Shown: positions 40,337 to 49,260, counted from the first letter of the stretch. The stretch is 64,000 nucleotides of DNA from Citreimonas sp042096055 (GCF_042096055.1 NZ_JBELMH010000008.1:3388-67387), one strand, 5' to 3'. Notes: generated from the sequence alone by a model not told the origin. A program made the numbers and translations.

Positions 40337-41475
40337 AGATCCTCAAGGACATCCGCGTCGTCGAGCTGGGCACCTACATCACCGGGCCGGCCTGCGGCAT
40401 GCACCTCGCCGACCTCGGCGCCGACGTGATCAAGGTCGAGCGTCCGGGCACGGGCGATCCGTTCCGCGCCTTCAAGGGCGGGCTCTATTCGCCGCATTAC
40501 CAGACCTACAACCGCAACAAGCGGTCCATCGCGCTGGACACCAAGCAGCCCGAGGACCTGCAGGTGCTGCATGACCTCGTGGCCACTGCCGACGTGTTCA
40601 TCCAGAACTTCCGCCCGGGCGTGGCCGAGCGGCTGGGCGCCGGCGAGGACGAGCTGCGCAAGATCAAGCCCGACCTGATCTACTGCGCGATCTCTGGCTT
40701 CGGCACGTCCGGCCCGTCACGCGACCGGCCCGCCTACGACACCGTCGCGCAAGCGGCATCGGGCTATCTGCGCCTGCTGACCCCGCCGGAAAACCCGCGC
40801 GTGATCGGCCCCGCCATCGCCGACGCCGTCACCGGGCAATACGCCGCGATGGCGTGCCTCGCCGCGCTGCTGGAGCGCAGCACATCGGGGCAGGGCCGCC
40901 GCGTCGACATCTCGATGCTCGAGGCGATGAGCCACTTCAACCTCGACAGCTTCACGCATTACTTCAGCGTGGGCGAGGTCATGGGCCCGCTGTCGCGCCC
41001 CGTGGTCAGCCAGAGCTACACGTTCGAATGCAAGGACGGGAAGTGGGTCGCGATCCACATGTCTTCGCCCACCAAGTTCTGGGAGGGCCTGCTGGACGCC
41101 ACCGGCCAGCGGCAGCTGAACGAGGACCCGCGCTTCAACGAGCGGCTGGAGCGGATCAAGCACCAGGACGAGCTGATCGAGCACTTCACCCCGATCTTCA
41201 AGGGCAAGACGCGCGACGAATGGTGTGCTTTGCTGCTGGAGAACGAGGTGCCGCATTCGCCTGCCTACGACAGCGACGAGGCGCTGGAGGACCCGCAGGC
41301 GCAGCATCTCAAGCTGAAGGTCACGGCGCCGTCGTCGGAACTGGGCACCTTCACCACCGTGCGGCCGCCTTACAACTTCGACGGCGCGCCGGAACTCGAC
41401 GTCGCGCCGCCGCCGACGCTGGACGAACACGGCGCGCAGATCCGCGAAGAGATCGCCCGCCGCAAGGCCGGCTGA
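40333..41475 (+). CDS. CaiB/BaiF class III CoA-transferase
   Basis: A 380-residue formyl-CoA-transferase-family enzyme that moves CoA between carboxylic acids. The expected features are present: VELGTYITGPACGMHLADLGADVIKVE at the start and the nucleophilic Asp at about D136 in RPAYDTVAQAASG. It overlaps the citryl-CoA-lyase-like gene by ATGA. The CoA donor and acceptor are unknown; by position it should activate the pathway intermediate cleaved by its partner. Confidence 0.92.
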   Translation: MKILKDIRVVELGTYITGPACGMHLADLGADVIKVERPGTGDPFRAFKGGLYSPHYQTYNRNKRSIALDTKQPEDLQVLHDLVATADVFIQNFRPGVAERLGAGEDELRKIKPDLIYCAISGFGTSGPSRDRPAYDTVAQAASGYLRLLTPPENPRVIGPAIADAVTGQYAAMACLAALLERSTSGQGRRVDISMLEAMSHFNLDSFTHYFSVGEVMGPLSRPVVSQSYTFECKDGKWVAIHMSSPTKFWEGLLDATGQRQLNEDPRFNERLERIKHQDELIEHFTPIFKGKTRDEWCALLLENEVPHSPAYDSDEALEDPQAQHLKLKVTAPSSELGTFTTVRPPYNFDGAPELDVAPPPTLDEHGAQIREEIARRKAG

Positions 41476-41500
41476 ACCGACCGCCTTGGAGGAGGACACA

Positions 41501-41902
41501 ATGAGCGAAGACAATCCGAAATCGGTGCCCGTGGGCGCGGTGCTCGACGCCTCGAAGGGCATGCTGCAAAAGCAGCTCTTCGCAATTTTCACCACGCCCG
41601 TGGACGGCCTCGGCGCCGTGTTCGCCAACATGGAGGAGCACCTGAACTTCCAGGTGCAGCTCGAGAAGGACGGCATTCTCTACGCCGCTGGCCCGCTCTG
41701 GACCGACGACGGCCAGGAGTGGGAGGGCGAGGGCATGGTCATCGTGCGCGCCGACAGCGCCGCCGACGCCAAGGCCATCGCCGAGCGCGACCCGATGCAC
41801 AAGGCCGGCGCGCGGGCGTTCCGCATCCGGCCGTGGCTGATCAACGAAGGATCGGTCACGATCAGGCTCGACAATTCGACGCAGACTTTCACCATCACCT
41901 GA
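41501..41902 (+). CDS. YciI-like (dimeric ferredoxin-like fold) protein
   Basis: A 133-residue protein of the YciI/muconolactone-isomerase-like fold. The pattern of an N-terminal strand, a central LEKDGILYAAGPLWTDD segment and DPMHKAGARAF fits the family. Members near aromatic catabolic genes can act as small lyases, isomerases or dehalogenases, but many have no known role. GGAGGAGG precedes the ATG. It sits between the CoA-transferase and the transporter, so isomerisation of a ring-cleavage product is a reasonable guess. Confidence 0.75.
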   Translation: MSEDNPKSVPVGAVLDASKGMLQKQLFAIFTTPVDGLGAVFANMEEHLNFQVQLEKDGILYAAGPLWTDDGQEWEGEGMVIVRADSAADAKAIAERDPMHKAGARAFRIRPWLINEGSVTIRLDNSTQTFTIT

Positions 41903-41925
41903 TGATCTCGACAGGGAGGAAACCA

Positions 41926-42996
41926 ATGAGACATCTGCTTGGCGCCATCGTGGCGGGCACGCTGGCCGTGCCGGCCGCGGCGCAAGAGACGATCAACCTG
42001 ACCGTGGCCTCGTCGCACCCGACCGTGGTGCCGTGGGTCGGCATGATCCAGACGCACTTCATGGCCCGGACCGACGAGATCCTGGCCGAATCCGGCAACT
42101 ACGAGATCGAGTGGAACGAGGCGTTCGGCGGCCAGCTCTACAAGGCCAACGCGACGCTGTCGTCGGTCGAGCAGGGCATCACCGACATCGGCTGGGTGTT
42201 CTCGTTCCTCGAGCAGGCCGAACTGCCGCTGAGCCAGGCGTCGTCGAACGCGCCCTTCGCGACCTCGAACCCGCCGGTCCTGCTCGACACGATGCAGGAG
42301 CTGCTCGAGACCAACGAGGCGTTTCGCGACGAGTGGGAAAGCCACAACCTGGTCGTGCTGGGCCTCACCGCCACCGACCTCTACGACATCTACACCAAGG
42401 AGCCGCTGACCGGCATCGACGACATCGACGGCATGAAGCTGTCGGCGCCGGGCGTGCTGGGCTCGTGGCTGCGCGGCACCGGAGCCAACGCGGTCGACGG
42501 CGCGCTGACCACCTTCTACACCGACGTTCAGACCGGCGTGTCCGATGGCGCGCTGACGCTGGCGCTGGGTGCGCTGCCGATCAAGCTCTACGAGGTGGCG
42601 CCCTACATCAACCGCTTCGACGGCGGCGCGGCGTTCTCGGGCGCGGTGGCGATCAACCGCGACACCTGGGACACGCTGCCCGAGGAAGTGCAGAACGCCA
42701 TGCTGGAAGCGGGCGACTACTACACCGAAAGCCACGGGATCGACCTGGTCGAGCGTCACGAGGCCGCGCTGCAGGCGATGGTCGAAGCCGGCGCCAACCA
42801 GAGCACTCCGGTGCAGATCGTCGAGATGCCCGAGGGCGAGACCGAGAAGTGGGTGTCCAAGCTGCCGAACATCGCGGCCGACTGGGCACAGCCGCTCGAG
42901 GATCGCGGCATCCCCGCGAACCAGTTCCTGGCCGACTACATGGAAGGCCTGCGCGCCCGCGGCGAGGATCCGGCCCGCGACTGGGACAAAGAGTAA
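41926..42996 (+). CDS. TRAP transporter solute-binding subunit (DctP type)
   Basis: The periplasmic binding protein of a TRAP transporter, 356 residues, with a signal peptide ending at AAAQ (about residue 20). The mature protein has the DctP fold segments NEAFGGQLYKANATLSSVEQG, DIDGMKLSAPG and GALPIKLYEVAPY. The substrate-carboxylate Arg usually found around the middle is not in the standard context, so the ligand may differ from C4-dicarboxylates. AGGGAGGA precedes the ATG. It starts the transporter part of the rightward arm. Confidence 0.9.
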   Translation: MRHLLGAIVAGTLAVPAAAQETINLTVASSHPTVVPWVGMIQTHFMARTDEILAESGNYEIEWNEAFGGQLYKANATLSSVEQGITDIGWVFSFLEQAELPLSQASSNAPFATSNPPVLLDTMQELLETNEAFRDEWESHNLVVLGLTATDLYDIYTKEPLTGIDDIDGMKLSAPGVLGSWLRGTGANAVDGALTTFYTDVQTGVSDGALTLALGALPIKLYEVAPYINRFDGGAAFSGAVAINRDTWDTLPEEVQNAMLEAGDYYTESHGIDLVERHEAALQAMVEAGANQSTPVQIVEMPEGETEKWVSKLPNIAADWAQPLEDRGIPANQFLADYMEGLRARGEDPARDWDKE

Positions 42997-43000
42997 TCCC

Positions 43001-43567
43001 GTGAAGCCGCTGGACAGCAACCAGGGCGCCGCCGACGGCTCGGCGGCGCCCTCCCTCGCCGGGCCGGCGCGGGCCTGGCGCTTCGTGGTCGAGGCGCTGG
43101 CCGTGCTGGGCACGGTGATGATCGGCGTCCTGGGCGTGATCATCTGCGCCGACATCGTGGCGCGCAACTCGATGGGCGCCTCGCTGCCGCTGGTGTCCGA
43201 GATGGGCGCGCTGTTGCTGGTGATGATCGTCGCGCTGCAACTGGCCACCACGATCCGCGCCGGCCGGCTGGCGCGGACCGAGTTCTTCATCACCGCCGTC
43301 GAGGCACGCTCGCCGCGCGCGGCAGCGGCCCTGATGGTGCTGTTCAACCTCGCCGGCGCGTGGATGCTGGGCCTGATCGCCTGGTCGACGGTCGACGTGC
43401 TGACCGGCGCCTGGGAGGCGGCCGAGTTCATCGGCATCGTCGGCATCGCCACGCTGCCCACCTGGCCGTTCCGCCTGCTGATCCTGCTGGGCTTCGGCGT
43501 CGCCGCCATCGAATTCGTCGTCCGCGCGTTGGCGGACGCCCGCATCGTCATCGGAGGCCGCCCATGA
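43001..43567 (+). CDS. TRAP transporter small membrane subunit (DctQ type)
   Basis: A 188-residue protein with four hydrophobic segments (about 30-50, 60-80, 105-130 and 150-175 in the chain), as in DctQ subunits that join with the large DctM subunit. The GTG start is four bases after the DctP stop. Its stop overlaps the DctM start (ATGA). Confidence 0.87.
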   Translation: MKPLDSNQGAADGSAAPSLAGPARAWRFVVEALAVLGTVMIGVLGVIICADIVARNSMGASLPLVSEMGALLLVMIVALQLATTIRAGRLARTEFFITAVEARSPRAAAALMVLFNLAGAWMLGLIAWSTVDVLTGAWEAAEFIGIVGIATLPTWPFRLLILLGFGVAAIEFVVRALADARIVIGGRP

Positions 43568-44874
43568 GTTCGCTTGAAATCGGATCGGCCGCGATCGTCG
43601 GGCTGATCGCCCTGATCGGCATCGGCATGCCGATCGGCCTGGGCATGCTGCTGGTGTCGTTCATCGGCGTGGCGCTGATCCGCAACGACGCGGTGGCGAC
43701 CAACATGATGACCGCCGTCGCCAACGACAGCCTCGAGGAATATCTCTTCGCCGTGGTGCCGCTGTTCGTGCTGATGGGCCTGCTGGTCACCGTCTCGGGC
43801 GTCGGCCGCGACACGTTCGACGTGTTCCAGCGGATGCTGCACAAGGTGACCGCCGGCCTCGGCATCGCCACGGTCTTCGCCAACGCGGTCTTCGCGTCGA
43901 TCACCGGCGTGTCGATCGCCTCGGCCACGGTGTTCAGCCGCGTCGCGGTCCCCGAGATGAAGCGTCACGGCTATACCCGCAAGTTCGCCACCGGCGTCGT
44001 CGCGGGCTCCTCGGTGCTGGGTATGCTGATCCCGCCCTCGCTGCTGCTGATCGTCTACGCGGTCCTGGCCGAGCAATCGGTGGGCGCGATGTTCCTCGCC
44101 GGCATCGGCCCGGGCATCCTGCTCAGCGCGGTGTTCTGCGTGACCATCCTGTGGCTGGCGCGCAATCGCAGCGACTTCGTGTTCGAGCGCACCGACGTCG
44201 AGCCGTTCGAAGACATCGGCTGGGGCGCCGTCGCGGCCAAGTTCGTGCCGATCCTGTCGCTGATGCTGCTGGTGCTCGGCGGCCTCTACGGCGGCTTCTT
44301 CAACCCGACCGAGGCCGGCGCCGCGGGCGCGGTGGGCGCGCTGGTGATCGCGCTGTGGCGCCGTTCGCTCGACCGCCGGACGTTCTGGAACCTGCTGGTC
44401 GAGACCGGGCAGATCACCGTGTCGGTGCTGTTCCTGATCCTCGCCGCCACGTTCTTCAGCCGGATGCTGGCGCTCTCGGGCGTGCCTCGCGAACTGGCCG
44501 AATTCTTCCTGCAGGACGCCATCGGGCCCTACGGGTTCCTGATCGCCTACCTGCTGCTGATCGTCGTGCTGGGCTGCCTGATCGACTCGATCTCGATCAT
44601 GCTGATCATGCTTCCCATCGCGCTGCCGGTGGCCGATGCGGCCGGGTTCGACCTGATCTGGTTCGGCATCCTGACCGTCGTCTGCGTCGAGATGGGGCTG
44701 CTGACGCCGCCCTTCGGCCTGTCCGTCTACACCATCAAGTCCGCCATGGACGATGCCGATATGAGCGTGGGAGAGGTTTTCCGCGGCGCGCTGCCCTTCG
44801 TGGGCGCGATGGCCGTGGCGCTGGTGATCCTCGTCCTGTTCCCGCCGATATCGACCTGGCTGACACGCATATAA
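43564..44874 (+). CDS. TRAP transporter large membrane subunit (DctM type)
   Basis: The 436-residue ion-coupled permease with about twelve hydrophobic segments. DctM signatures are clear: AVVPLFVLMGLL, GSSVLGMLIPPSLLLIVYAVLAEQS is the conserved loop area, and FFNPTEAGA and MGLLTPPFGLSVY follow. It completes a DctP-DctQ-DctM system that imports the substrate of the catabolic cluster using a sodium or proton gradient. Confidence 0.93.
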   Translation: MSSLEIGSAAIVGLIALIGIGMPIGLGMLLVSFIGVALIRNDAVATNMMTAVANDSLEEYLFAVVPLFVLMGLLVTVSGVGRDTFDVFQRMLHKVTAGLGIATVFANAVFASITGVSIASATVFSRVAVPEMKRHGYTRKFATGVVAGSSVLGMLIPPSLLLIVYAVLAEQSVGAMFLAGIGPGILLSAVFCVTILWLARNRSDFVFERTDVEPFEDIGWGAVAAKFVPILSLMLLVLGGLYGGFFNPTEAGAAGAVGALVIALWRRSLDRRTFWNLLVETGQITVSVLFLILAATFFSRMLALSGVPRELAEFFLQDAIGPYGFLIAYLLLIVVLGCLIDSISIMLIMLPIALPVADAAGFDLIWFGILTVVCVEMGLLTPPFGLSVYTIKSAMDDADMSVGEVFRGALPFVGAMAVALVILVLFPPISTWLTRI

Positions 44875-44883
44875 GGAAGTCCA

Positions 44884-45411
44884 ATGCCCAAACTCCTGTT
44901 CATGACCGGCAGCCTGCGGTCCCAGTCGTCCTCGCGCGCGGTGGCGCAGGCGCTGATGTCCCGGGTCGGTGATCGCGCCACCTGCGAGACCGCCGACATC
45001 GCGTCGCTACCGCACTACAATTCGGACATCACCGACGATGCCGCCGTGGCCAGGCTGATCGACCAGGTCGGTGCCGCCGACGGCGTGGTCTTCGTGACGC
45101 CGGAATACAATTACGGCATCCCCGGCGTGCTGAAGAACGCGATCGACTGGGCCTCGCGCCCGGCGTTCGAGAGCGTCTTCAAGCTCAAGCCGTGCTTCAT
45201 CGTCACCACCTCGGCCGGGGCCGCGGGCGGGGTGCGCGCGCAGGGACACCTCAAGCAGGTGCTCAACGGCATGATGGCGCTGCCGCATCCCGGCAAGGAG
45301 ATCCTCGTGCCCTTCGCGGTCAAGAAGGTCGAGAACGGCACCTTCCAGGACGACGACATCCTGGCCTTCGCGGGCGCGCAGCTCGACGAGTTCCTGGCCG
45401 GTCTCGACTGA
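44884..45411 (+). CDS. NADPH-dependent FMN reductase family protein
   Basis: A 175-residue flavodoxin-fold oxidoreductase. The FMN phosphate loop TGSLRSQSSSR and the PEYNYGIPGVLKNAIDW segment are diagnostic. It may reduce a quinone or supply reduced flavin to an oxygenase. It ends the rightward arm, nine bases after the DctM stop. A reductase of this type would suit a hydroxyquinol/quinone pathway, which is inference. Confidence 0.87.
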   Translation: MPKLLFMTGSLRSQSSSRAVAQALMSRVGDRATCETADIASLPHYNSDITDDAAVARLIDQVGAADGVVFVTPEYNYGIPGVLKNAIDWASRPAFESVFKLKPCFIVTTSAGAAGGVRAQGHLKQVLNGMMALPHPGKEILVPFAVKKVENGTFQDDDILAFAGAQLDEFLAGLD

Positions 45412-45419
45412 TCGCGCGG

Positions 45420-45444
45420 CGCCGGGCGGCTCCATCGCCCGGCG
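45420..45444 (+). terminator. hairpin after the rightward catabolic operon
   Basis: A perfect 9-bp stem CGCCGGGCG/CGCCCGGCG around a 7-base loop, eight bases after the FMN reductase stop. There is no T tail. Confidence 0.5.
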
Positions 45445-45485
45445 TCACCTGCCGCAGCGGCAACCCCGATGGCGGCGGTTTTCTC

Positions 45486-45510
45486 GGAACCGCCGGACGC
45501 GTGACGCATT
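45486..45510 (+). promoter_or_regulatory. possible EcfG-type promoter (one mismatch)
   Basis: GGAAC (45486-45490), 16 bases, then CATT (45507-45510) in place of CGTT, 24 bases before the next ATG. Placement is good but the mismatch makes it uncertain. Confidence 0.35.
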
Positions 45511-45534
45511 CCTCATCTACGGGGGGAGAACGTC

Positions 45535-46392
45535 ATGTCGCATGCATATCGGTACTGCCAAGGGCCCGTCCGGACCGCGTCCGGCACGCTCTACGAGGTC
45601 TTTCACCACGCGCGCGGCACGCCCGTGCTGTCGGCACAAGGCGAGACACTGAGTGCCGCGTGGACGGCGCTCGGGCGGCGCGTCGACCACGCCGATCCCG
45701 ACTGGCGCGCCTCTCCGCAGCTGGTCGAGGCGCTGAACCTGCCGAAATCCCGCCAGGGCGCGCCCGACGCGGTGCAGCGCGACACCGCGCTGGCGCTGGC
45801 CGCCAACGCACACGGCGGCGCCACCTTCGCGGCGATTGCCGACGCCGACGTGCGTGCGGCCTGCCTTGGCGCCTTCGCCCGCCTCGCGGAGCTCGGAACG
45901 ACGCTCCCGCGGAACGAGCCACTGCTTTACGACCTGCGCTGCGCGGGCTCGGTCATCCGGGCCGGCGTGGTGATCGTCCTGTCAGATTCCCGGTCCGCCA
46001 CCCTCGCCGTCGTCGACGACCGCAACGCGGCGCAGCGCTTCCTGTGCGCGTGGCGCGGCGGATCGCAGGCGACGATGCCGGCTTTCGATGCGGTCACCGT
46101 GCGCGCGGCCTCGGGCTGGTTCGCGCTGGCGATGCGCGACGCGCTCGGCTGCGCCTTCGATGTCGAGATGACGCGCCGACGCAGCGGTTCGACCGGGCCG
46201 ATGCTGGCCGCCGGTGCGGTGCTGTTGGGCGCGATCGCCAAGGGCCTGCCCGACCGCCCGCTGGCGCAGCCCAACGGCACCGGCGCACTGGCGACCCATG
46301 CGCTGCAATCGGTCTGCATGCTGACACGCCTGCCGCCCGCACGCCCGGCGGCGCAGCCCGCCATCGGGCAGCGGGTGGTGTCGTGGGAATAG
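45535..46392 (+). CDS. hypothetical protein of unknown family
   Basis: A 285-residue protein I do not recognise. A very strong GGGGGGAG site lies before the ATG, so it is translated. There is no signal peptide or convincing transmembrane helix, except a weakly hydrophobic stretch near residue 220 (MLAAGAVLLGAIA). The N terminus resembles no domain known to me. The chain is rich in Ala and Arg, with a hydrophobic core pattern suggesting a globular soluble protein. It is alone between the catabolic cluster and the sugar-acid locus and may have its own stress promoter. Confidence 0.65.
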   Translation: MSHAYRYCQGPVRTASGTLYEVFHHARGTPVLSAQGETLSAAWTALGRRVDHADPDWRASPQLVEALNLPKSRQGAPDAVQRDTALALAANAHGGATFAAIADADVRAACLGAFARLAELGTTLPRNEPLLYDLRCAGSVIRAGVVIVLSDSRSATLAVVDDRNAAQRFLCAWRGGSQATMPAFDAVTVRAASGWFALAMRDALGCAFDVEMTRRRSGSTGPMLAAGAVLLGAIAKGLPDRPLAQPNGTGALATHALQSVCMLTRLPPARPAAQPAIGQRVVSWE

Positions 46393-46489
46393 CCCCGCCC
46401 CGGTGGACAAGCGCCGCCTGAAGGCGCATGCATCCCTCTGAAACGCACGCGTCCCCCACGACCGGGGCGCGCCGGGAAGAGGGAAGCCG

Positions 46490-47208
46490 ATGCACGATCC
46501 CACGCAGCGTCCGGACTGGATCGCGCTGGACTGGCGCGCCGCGGCTCCGCGCGTCTGGCTGATGACCGACGAAGGCTCGGTGATCGACACGCGCGCGTCG
46601 GACAGCAAGGGGCAGAACGGCGACGGCTTCGGATCCGTGCTGCTGGCGCTGATCGGCGACGTGCTGGACGGTGCGGCGCCCATGCCGGTCATCGGCTGCG
46701 GCACCGCCGGTGGGCAGGTCCGGGCGCCCGGTGTCGCGGTGCCGGCGCCGCCACCTTCGGGCGAGGCGGCGCTGCGGATCGAGACGCGCGATCCGCGGCT
46801 CGACCTGCGGATCCTTCCGGGCATGCGTCAGGGCGCCCCCGCGGACATGATGACCGGAGAAGAGACGACGCTCGCCGGCGCTTTGGCCGCCCGGCCCGGC
46901 TTCGACGGCGTGTTCTGCCTGCCCGGCGCGCATACGCGGTGGGTGCAGGTCAGCGCGGGCGAGATCGTCAGCTTCCGCACCTTCATGACAGGCGAGCTGT
47001 TCGCACTTCTGGCGCGGCAATCCGTGCTGAGTTCGGACATGGGCGAAGAGGGCGCGTGGGACGACGCGGCCTTCGCTGAGGCGGTCGGCGACGCGATCTC
47101 GCGGCCGCAGGGGATCGGCGCCGCGCTCTTCGGCATCCGCGCCGACGCGGTGCTGAACGGACTGGCGCCCGGCGCGGCCCGCGCGCGGCTGGCAGGGCTG
47201 CTGATCGG
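46490..47208 (+). CDS. dgoK: 2-dehydro-3-deoxygalactonokinase, 3' end lost in assembly gap
   Basis: Phosphorylates 2-keto-3-deoxygalactonate in the De Ley-Doudoroff galactonate route. About 239 residues are visible before the gap, of about 300 in the family. Typical segments are WIALDWRAAAPRVWL, GMRQGAPADMMTGEE, PGAHTRWVQV and FMTGELFALLARQSVL. The frame runs into N bases and happens to be in line with the next gene, but the two are separate proteins. A GGGAAG site precedes the ATG. Confidence 0.88.
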
Positions 47209-47308
47209 NNNNNNNNNNNNNNNNNNNNNNNNNNNNNNNNNNNNNNNNNNNNNNNNNNNNNNNNNNNNNNNNNNNNNNNNNNNNNNNNNNNNNNNNNNNN
47301 NNNNNNNN
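47209..47308. other. true assembly gap (100 N) between dgoK and galM
   Basis: The flanks are not duplicates. The end of dgoK (about 60 codons) and the first part of galM are missing, and the usual neighbour dgoA (2-keto-3-deoxy-6-phosphogalactonate aldolase, about 600 bp) may lie inside. The real length is therefore likely more than 100 bp. Confidence 0.85.
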
Positions 47309-48244
47309 GACAACGGCGTCCTGCAGGCGCGCATCCTCAGCTTCGGCGGCGCGCTGCGCGACCTGCGGCTGGCGGGGCTCGACCGGCCGCTGGTGCTGGG
47401 GTTCGAGAGGGTCGAGGACTACACCGAGAACCCGCTCTACCTGGGCGTCTCCGTCGGGCGGCTGGCCAACCGCGTGGTGGGTGGCGATACGATCGTCGAC
47501 GGCAGGACGGTGCAGCTCGACCGCAACGAGGGCGGGCGCCACATGCTGCATGGCGGGCAGGACGGCACCGGCCGGCGCAGCTGGCGCATCGAGGATCACG
47601 GGCCCGGCCATGTGCTGCTGTCGGACACGCTCCCCGACGGGCACATGGGCTTTCCGGGCACGCTGAACGTGCAGTTGCACTACGAACTCGACGGCGCGGC
47701 CCTGCGCGTGACCTACACCGCGACCGCCGACGCGCCGACGATTTGCAGCTTTGCGCCGCATCTCTACTTCAACCTCTCGGGCGCTGACACGATCGACGAC
47801 CACGTGCTGACCGTGCATGCAGACCGGTACATGCCGGGCGAGGGTGGCGTGCCCACGGGCGAGCTCGCGTCCGTCGAGGGCACGCCGTTCGACCTGCGGC
47901 AGGGCGGGCCGGTGCCGGCAGGCGCCGACCACAATCTGTGCATCGCGGAGGCGGCAGGGCCGCTGCGCGAGATCGCGCGTCTGTCCACGTCGGACCTGGG
48001 CATGCGCATCCTCAGCACCGAGCCGGGTCTGCAGCTTTTCGACGGCGGCGCGCTGGCGATCCCCGCCGGCGCGGGCCTCGACGGCCGCGCCTACGGCGCG
48101 CGCGCGGGCATGGCGCTCGAGCCGCAGCGCTGGCCCGACGCGCCCAACAACGCCTGGCGCGATCAGGTCACGCTGGCACCGGGCCAGACCTTCCGGGCCG
48201 AGTCACACTTCGTCTTCGAGCCGGGCGTCACTGCGCCTGCGTGA
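47309..48244 (+). CDS. galM: aldose 1-epimerase, 5' end lost in assembly gap
   Basis: Interconverts alpha and beta anomers of aldoses such as galactose. About 311 residues remain; only the first 15-20 are missing. Landmarks are ILSFGGALRDLRL, GVSVGRLANRV, the active-site His in HMLHGG, the His in FAPHLYFNLSG, and the Glu in GMALEPQRWPDAPN. It belongs with dgoK to a galactose/galactonate locus. Its 3' end overlaps the convergent DeoR gene by 17 bp. Confidence 0.9.
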   Translation, partial: DNGVLQARILSFGGALRDLRLAGLDRPLVLGFERVEDYTENPLYLGVSVGRLANRVVGGDTIVDGRTVQLDRNEGGRHMLHGGQDGTGRRSWRIEDHGPGHVLLSDTLPDGHMGFPGTLNVQLHYELDGAALRVTYTATADAPTICSFAPHLYFNLSGADTIDDHVLTVHADRYMPGEGGVPTGELASVEGTPFDLRQGGPVPAGADHNLCIAEAAGPLREIARLSTSDLGMRILSTEPGLQLFDGGALAIPAGAGLDGRAYGARAGMALEPQRWPDAPNNAWRDQVTLAPGQTFRAESHFVFEPGVTAPA

Positions 48245-48989
48245 TCCGCGTGCCCCAGACCTCGCACTTGCGGGCGAGGGGGGCGGGCAGCGGCCGGTCA
48301 GTGAACAGCGTGTCGATCGCGGCCAGCGAATCCACCCGCGCCGGCGCGCTGCGCGAGAACTTCGAGTGATCCGCCACCAGGAAACTGCGCCGCGCATGGC
48401 GCAGGATCGTCTGGCTGACGCTGACCTCCTGGATGTCGAAGTCGAGGATGTCGCCGTCGCGGTCCAGCGCCGAGCAGCTGATCACCGCCAGGTCGAACTT
48501 GAACTGCGCGATGGTGGCCACGGCCATGTTGCCCACCAGCCCGCCGTCCGAGCGGCGCAGCTGACCGCCGGTCACGACGATCTCGCAATGCGGGTTGGCG
48601 ACCAGGATGTTGGCGACGTTCATGTTGTTGGTCACCACCAGCAGCTCGCGGTGATCCAGCAGCGCCTGCGCCACCGCCTCGGCGGAGGTGCCGATGCCCA
48701 TGAACAGCGACACGCCGTCGGGGATGGACGCGGCACAGGTGCGCGCGATGGCGACCTTCTCCTCGGCATTGAGCGCGCGGCGCTCCTCGTAGCCGATGTT
48801 CGTGGTCCCCGAGGGCAGCACCGCGCCGCCGTGCACGCGTTCCAGCCGGCCGGCATCGGCGAGCTCGGACAGATCGCGGCGGATGGTCTGCAACGTGACG
48901 CCGAAATGACGTGCCAGCCCGTCGACGGTCACCTTGCCGTCGCGCCGCGCGATCTCGAGGATCTCCGGATAACGAAAGGTCTGTGACAT
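48228..48989 (-). CDS. DeoR/GlpR-family sugar regulator
   Basis: A 253-residue repressor-type regulator. The N-terminal winged helix shows VTVDGLARHFGVTLQTIRRDLSELADAGRLERVHGGAV, of which the TIRRDL core is the family signature. The C-terminal domain has the sugar-phosphate isomerase-like fold (MGIGTSAEAVAQAL, VTNNMNVANIL, VADHSKFSR). I chose the ATG at 48989; the frame extends upstream but lacks family sequence. It is convergent with galM and likely responds to a sugar-acid phosphate from that locus. Confidence 0.88.
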   Translation of the reverse strand: MSQTFRYPEILEIARRDGKVTVDGLARHFGVTLQTIRRDLSELADAGRLERVHGGAVLPSGTTNIGYEERRALNAEEKVAIARTCAASIPDGVSLFMGIGTSAEAVAQALLDHRELLVVTNNMNVANILVANPHCEIVVTGGQLRRSDGGLVGNMAVATIAQFKFDLAVISCSALDRDGDILDFDIQEVSVSQTILRHARRSFLVADHSKFSRSAPARVDSLAAIDTLFTDRPLPAPLARKCEVWGTRITQAQ

Positions 48990-49260
48990 GGGCCCGTTTG
49001 CGTTTGCGTTCGAAATTGGCAGGTTTCCTTCGCTCTCGCAAGAGACGCCGTGCCGGGACCGGCGCTCCGGCAGCGGCTCATTTCGGCCGCGCGGTTGAAT
49101 TCCGACCCTACGGAAACTAAGGTTAATGGCAGGACCGAGCCCTGACATCAGCCCCGGCCCCCTTTCCTTCAGCGCTTCGTCGAGAAAGTGGCCTTGGCCG
49201 GGCGCCTTCAGGGCATGCCCGCACGACGCGGACGCGGAAAATGGAATGGGAGCAAGACGG
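48990..49260. other. divergent intergenic region, DeoR regulator / ATP-grasp gene
   Basis: About 270 bp with no supported gene. Short CGCAAA repeats stand close to the regulator start. No promoter consensus or strong hairpin was recognised. Confidence 0.4.

Noticed and set aside
46490..48244. Apparent single protein joining galactonokinase and aldose epimerase
   Set aside because: The frame is continuous only through the 100-N run. The two halves are separate known enzymes with missing ends.
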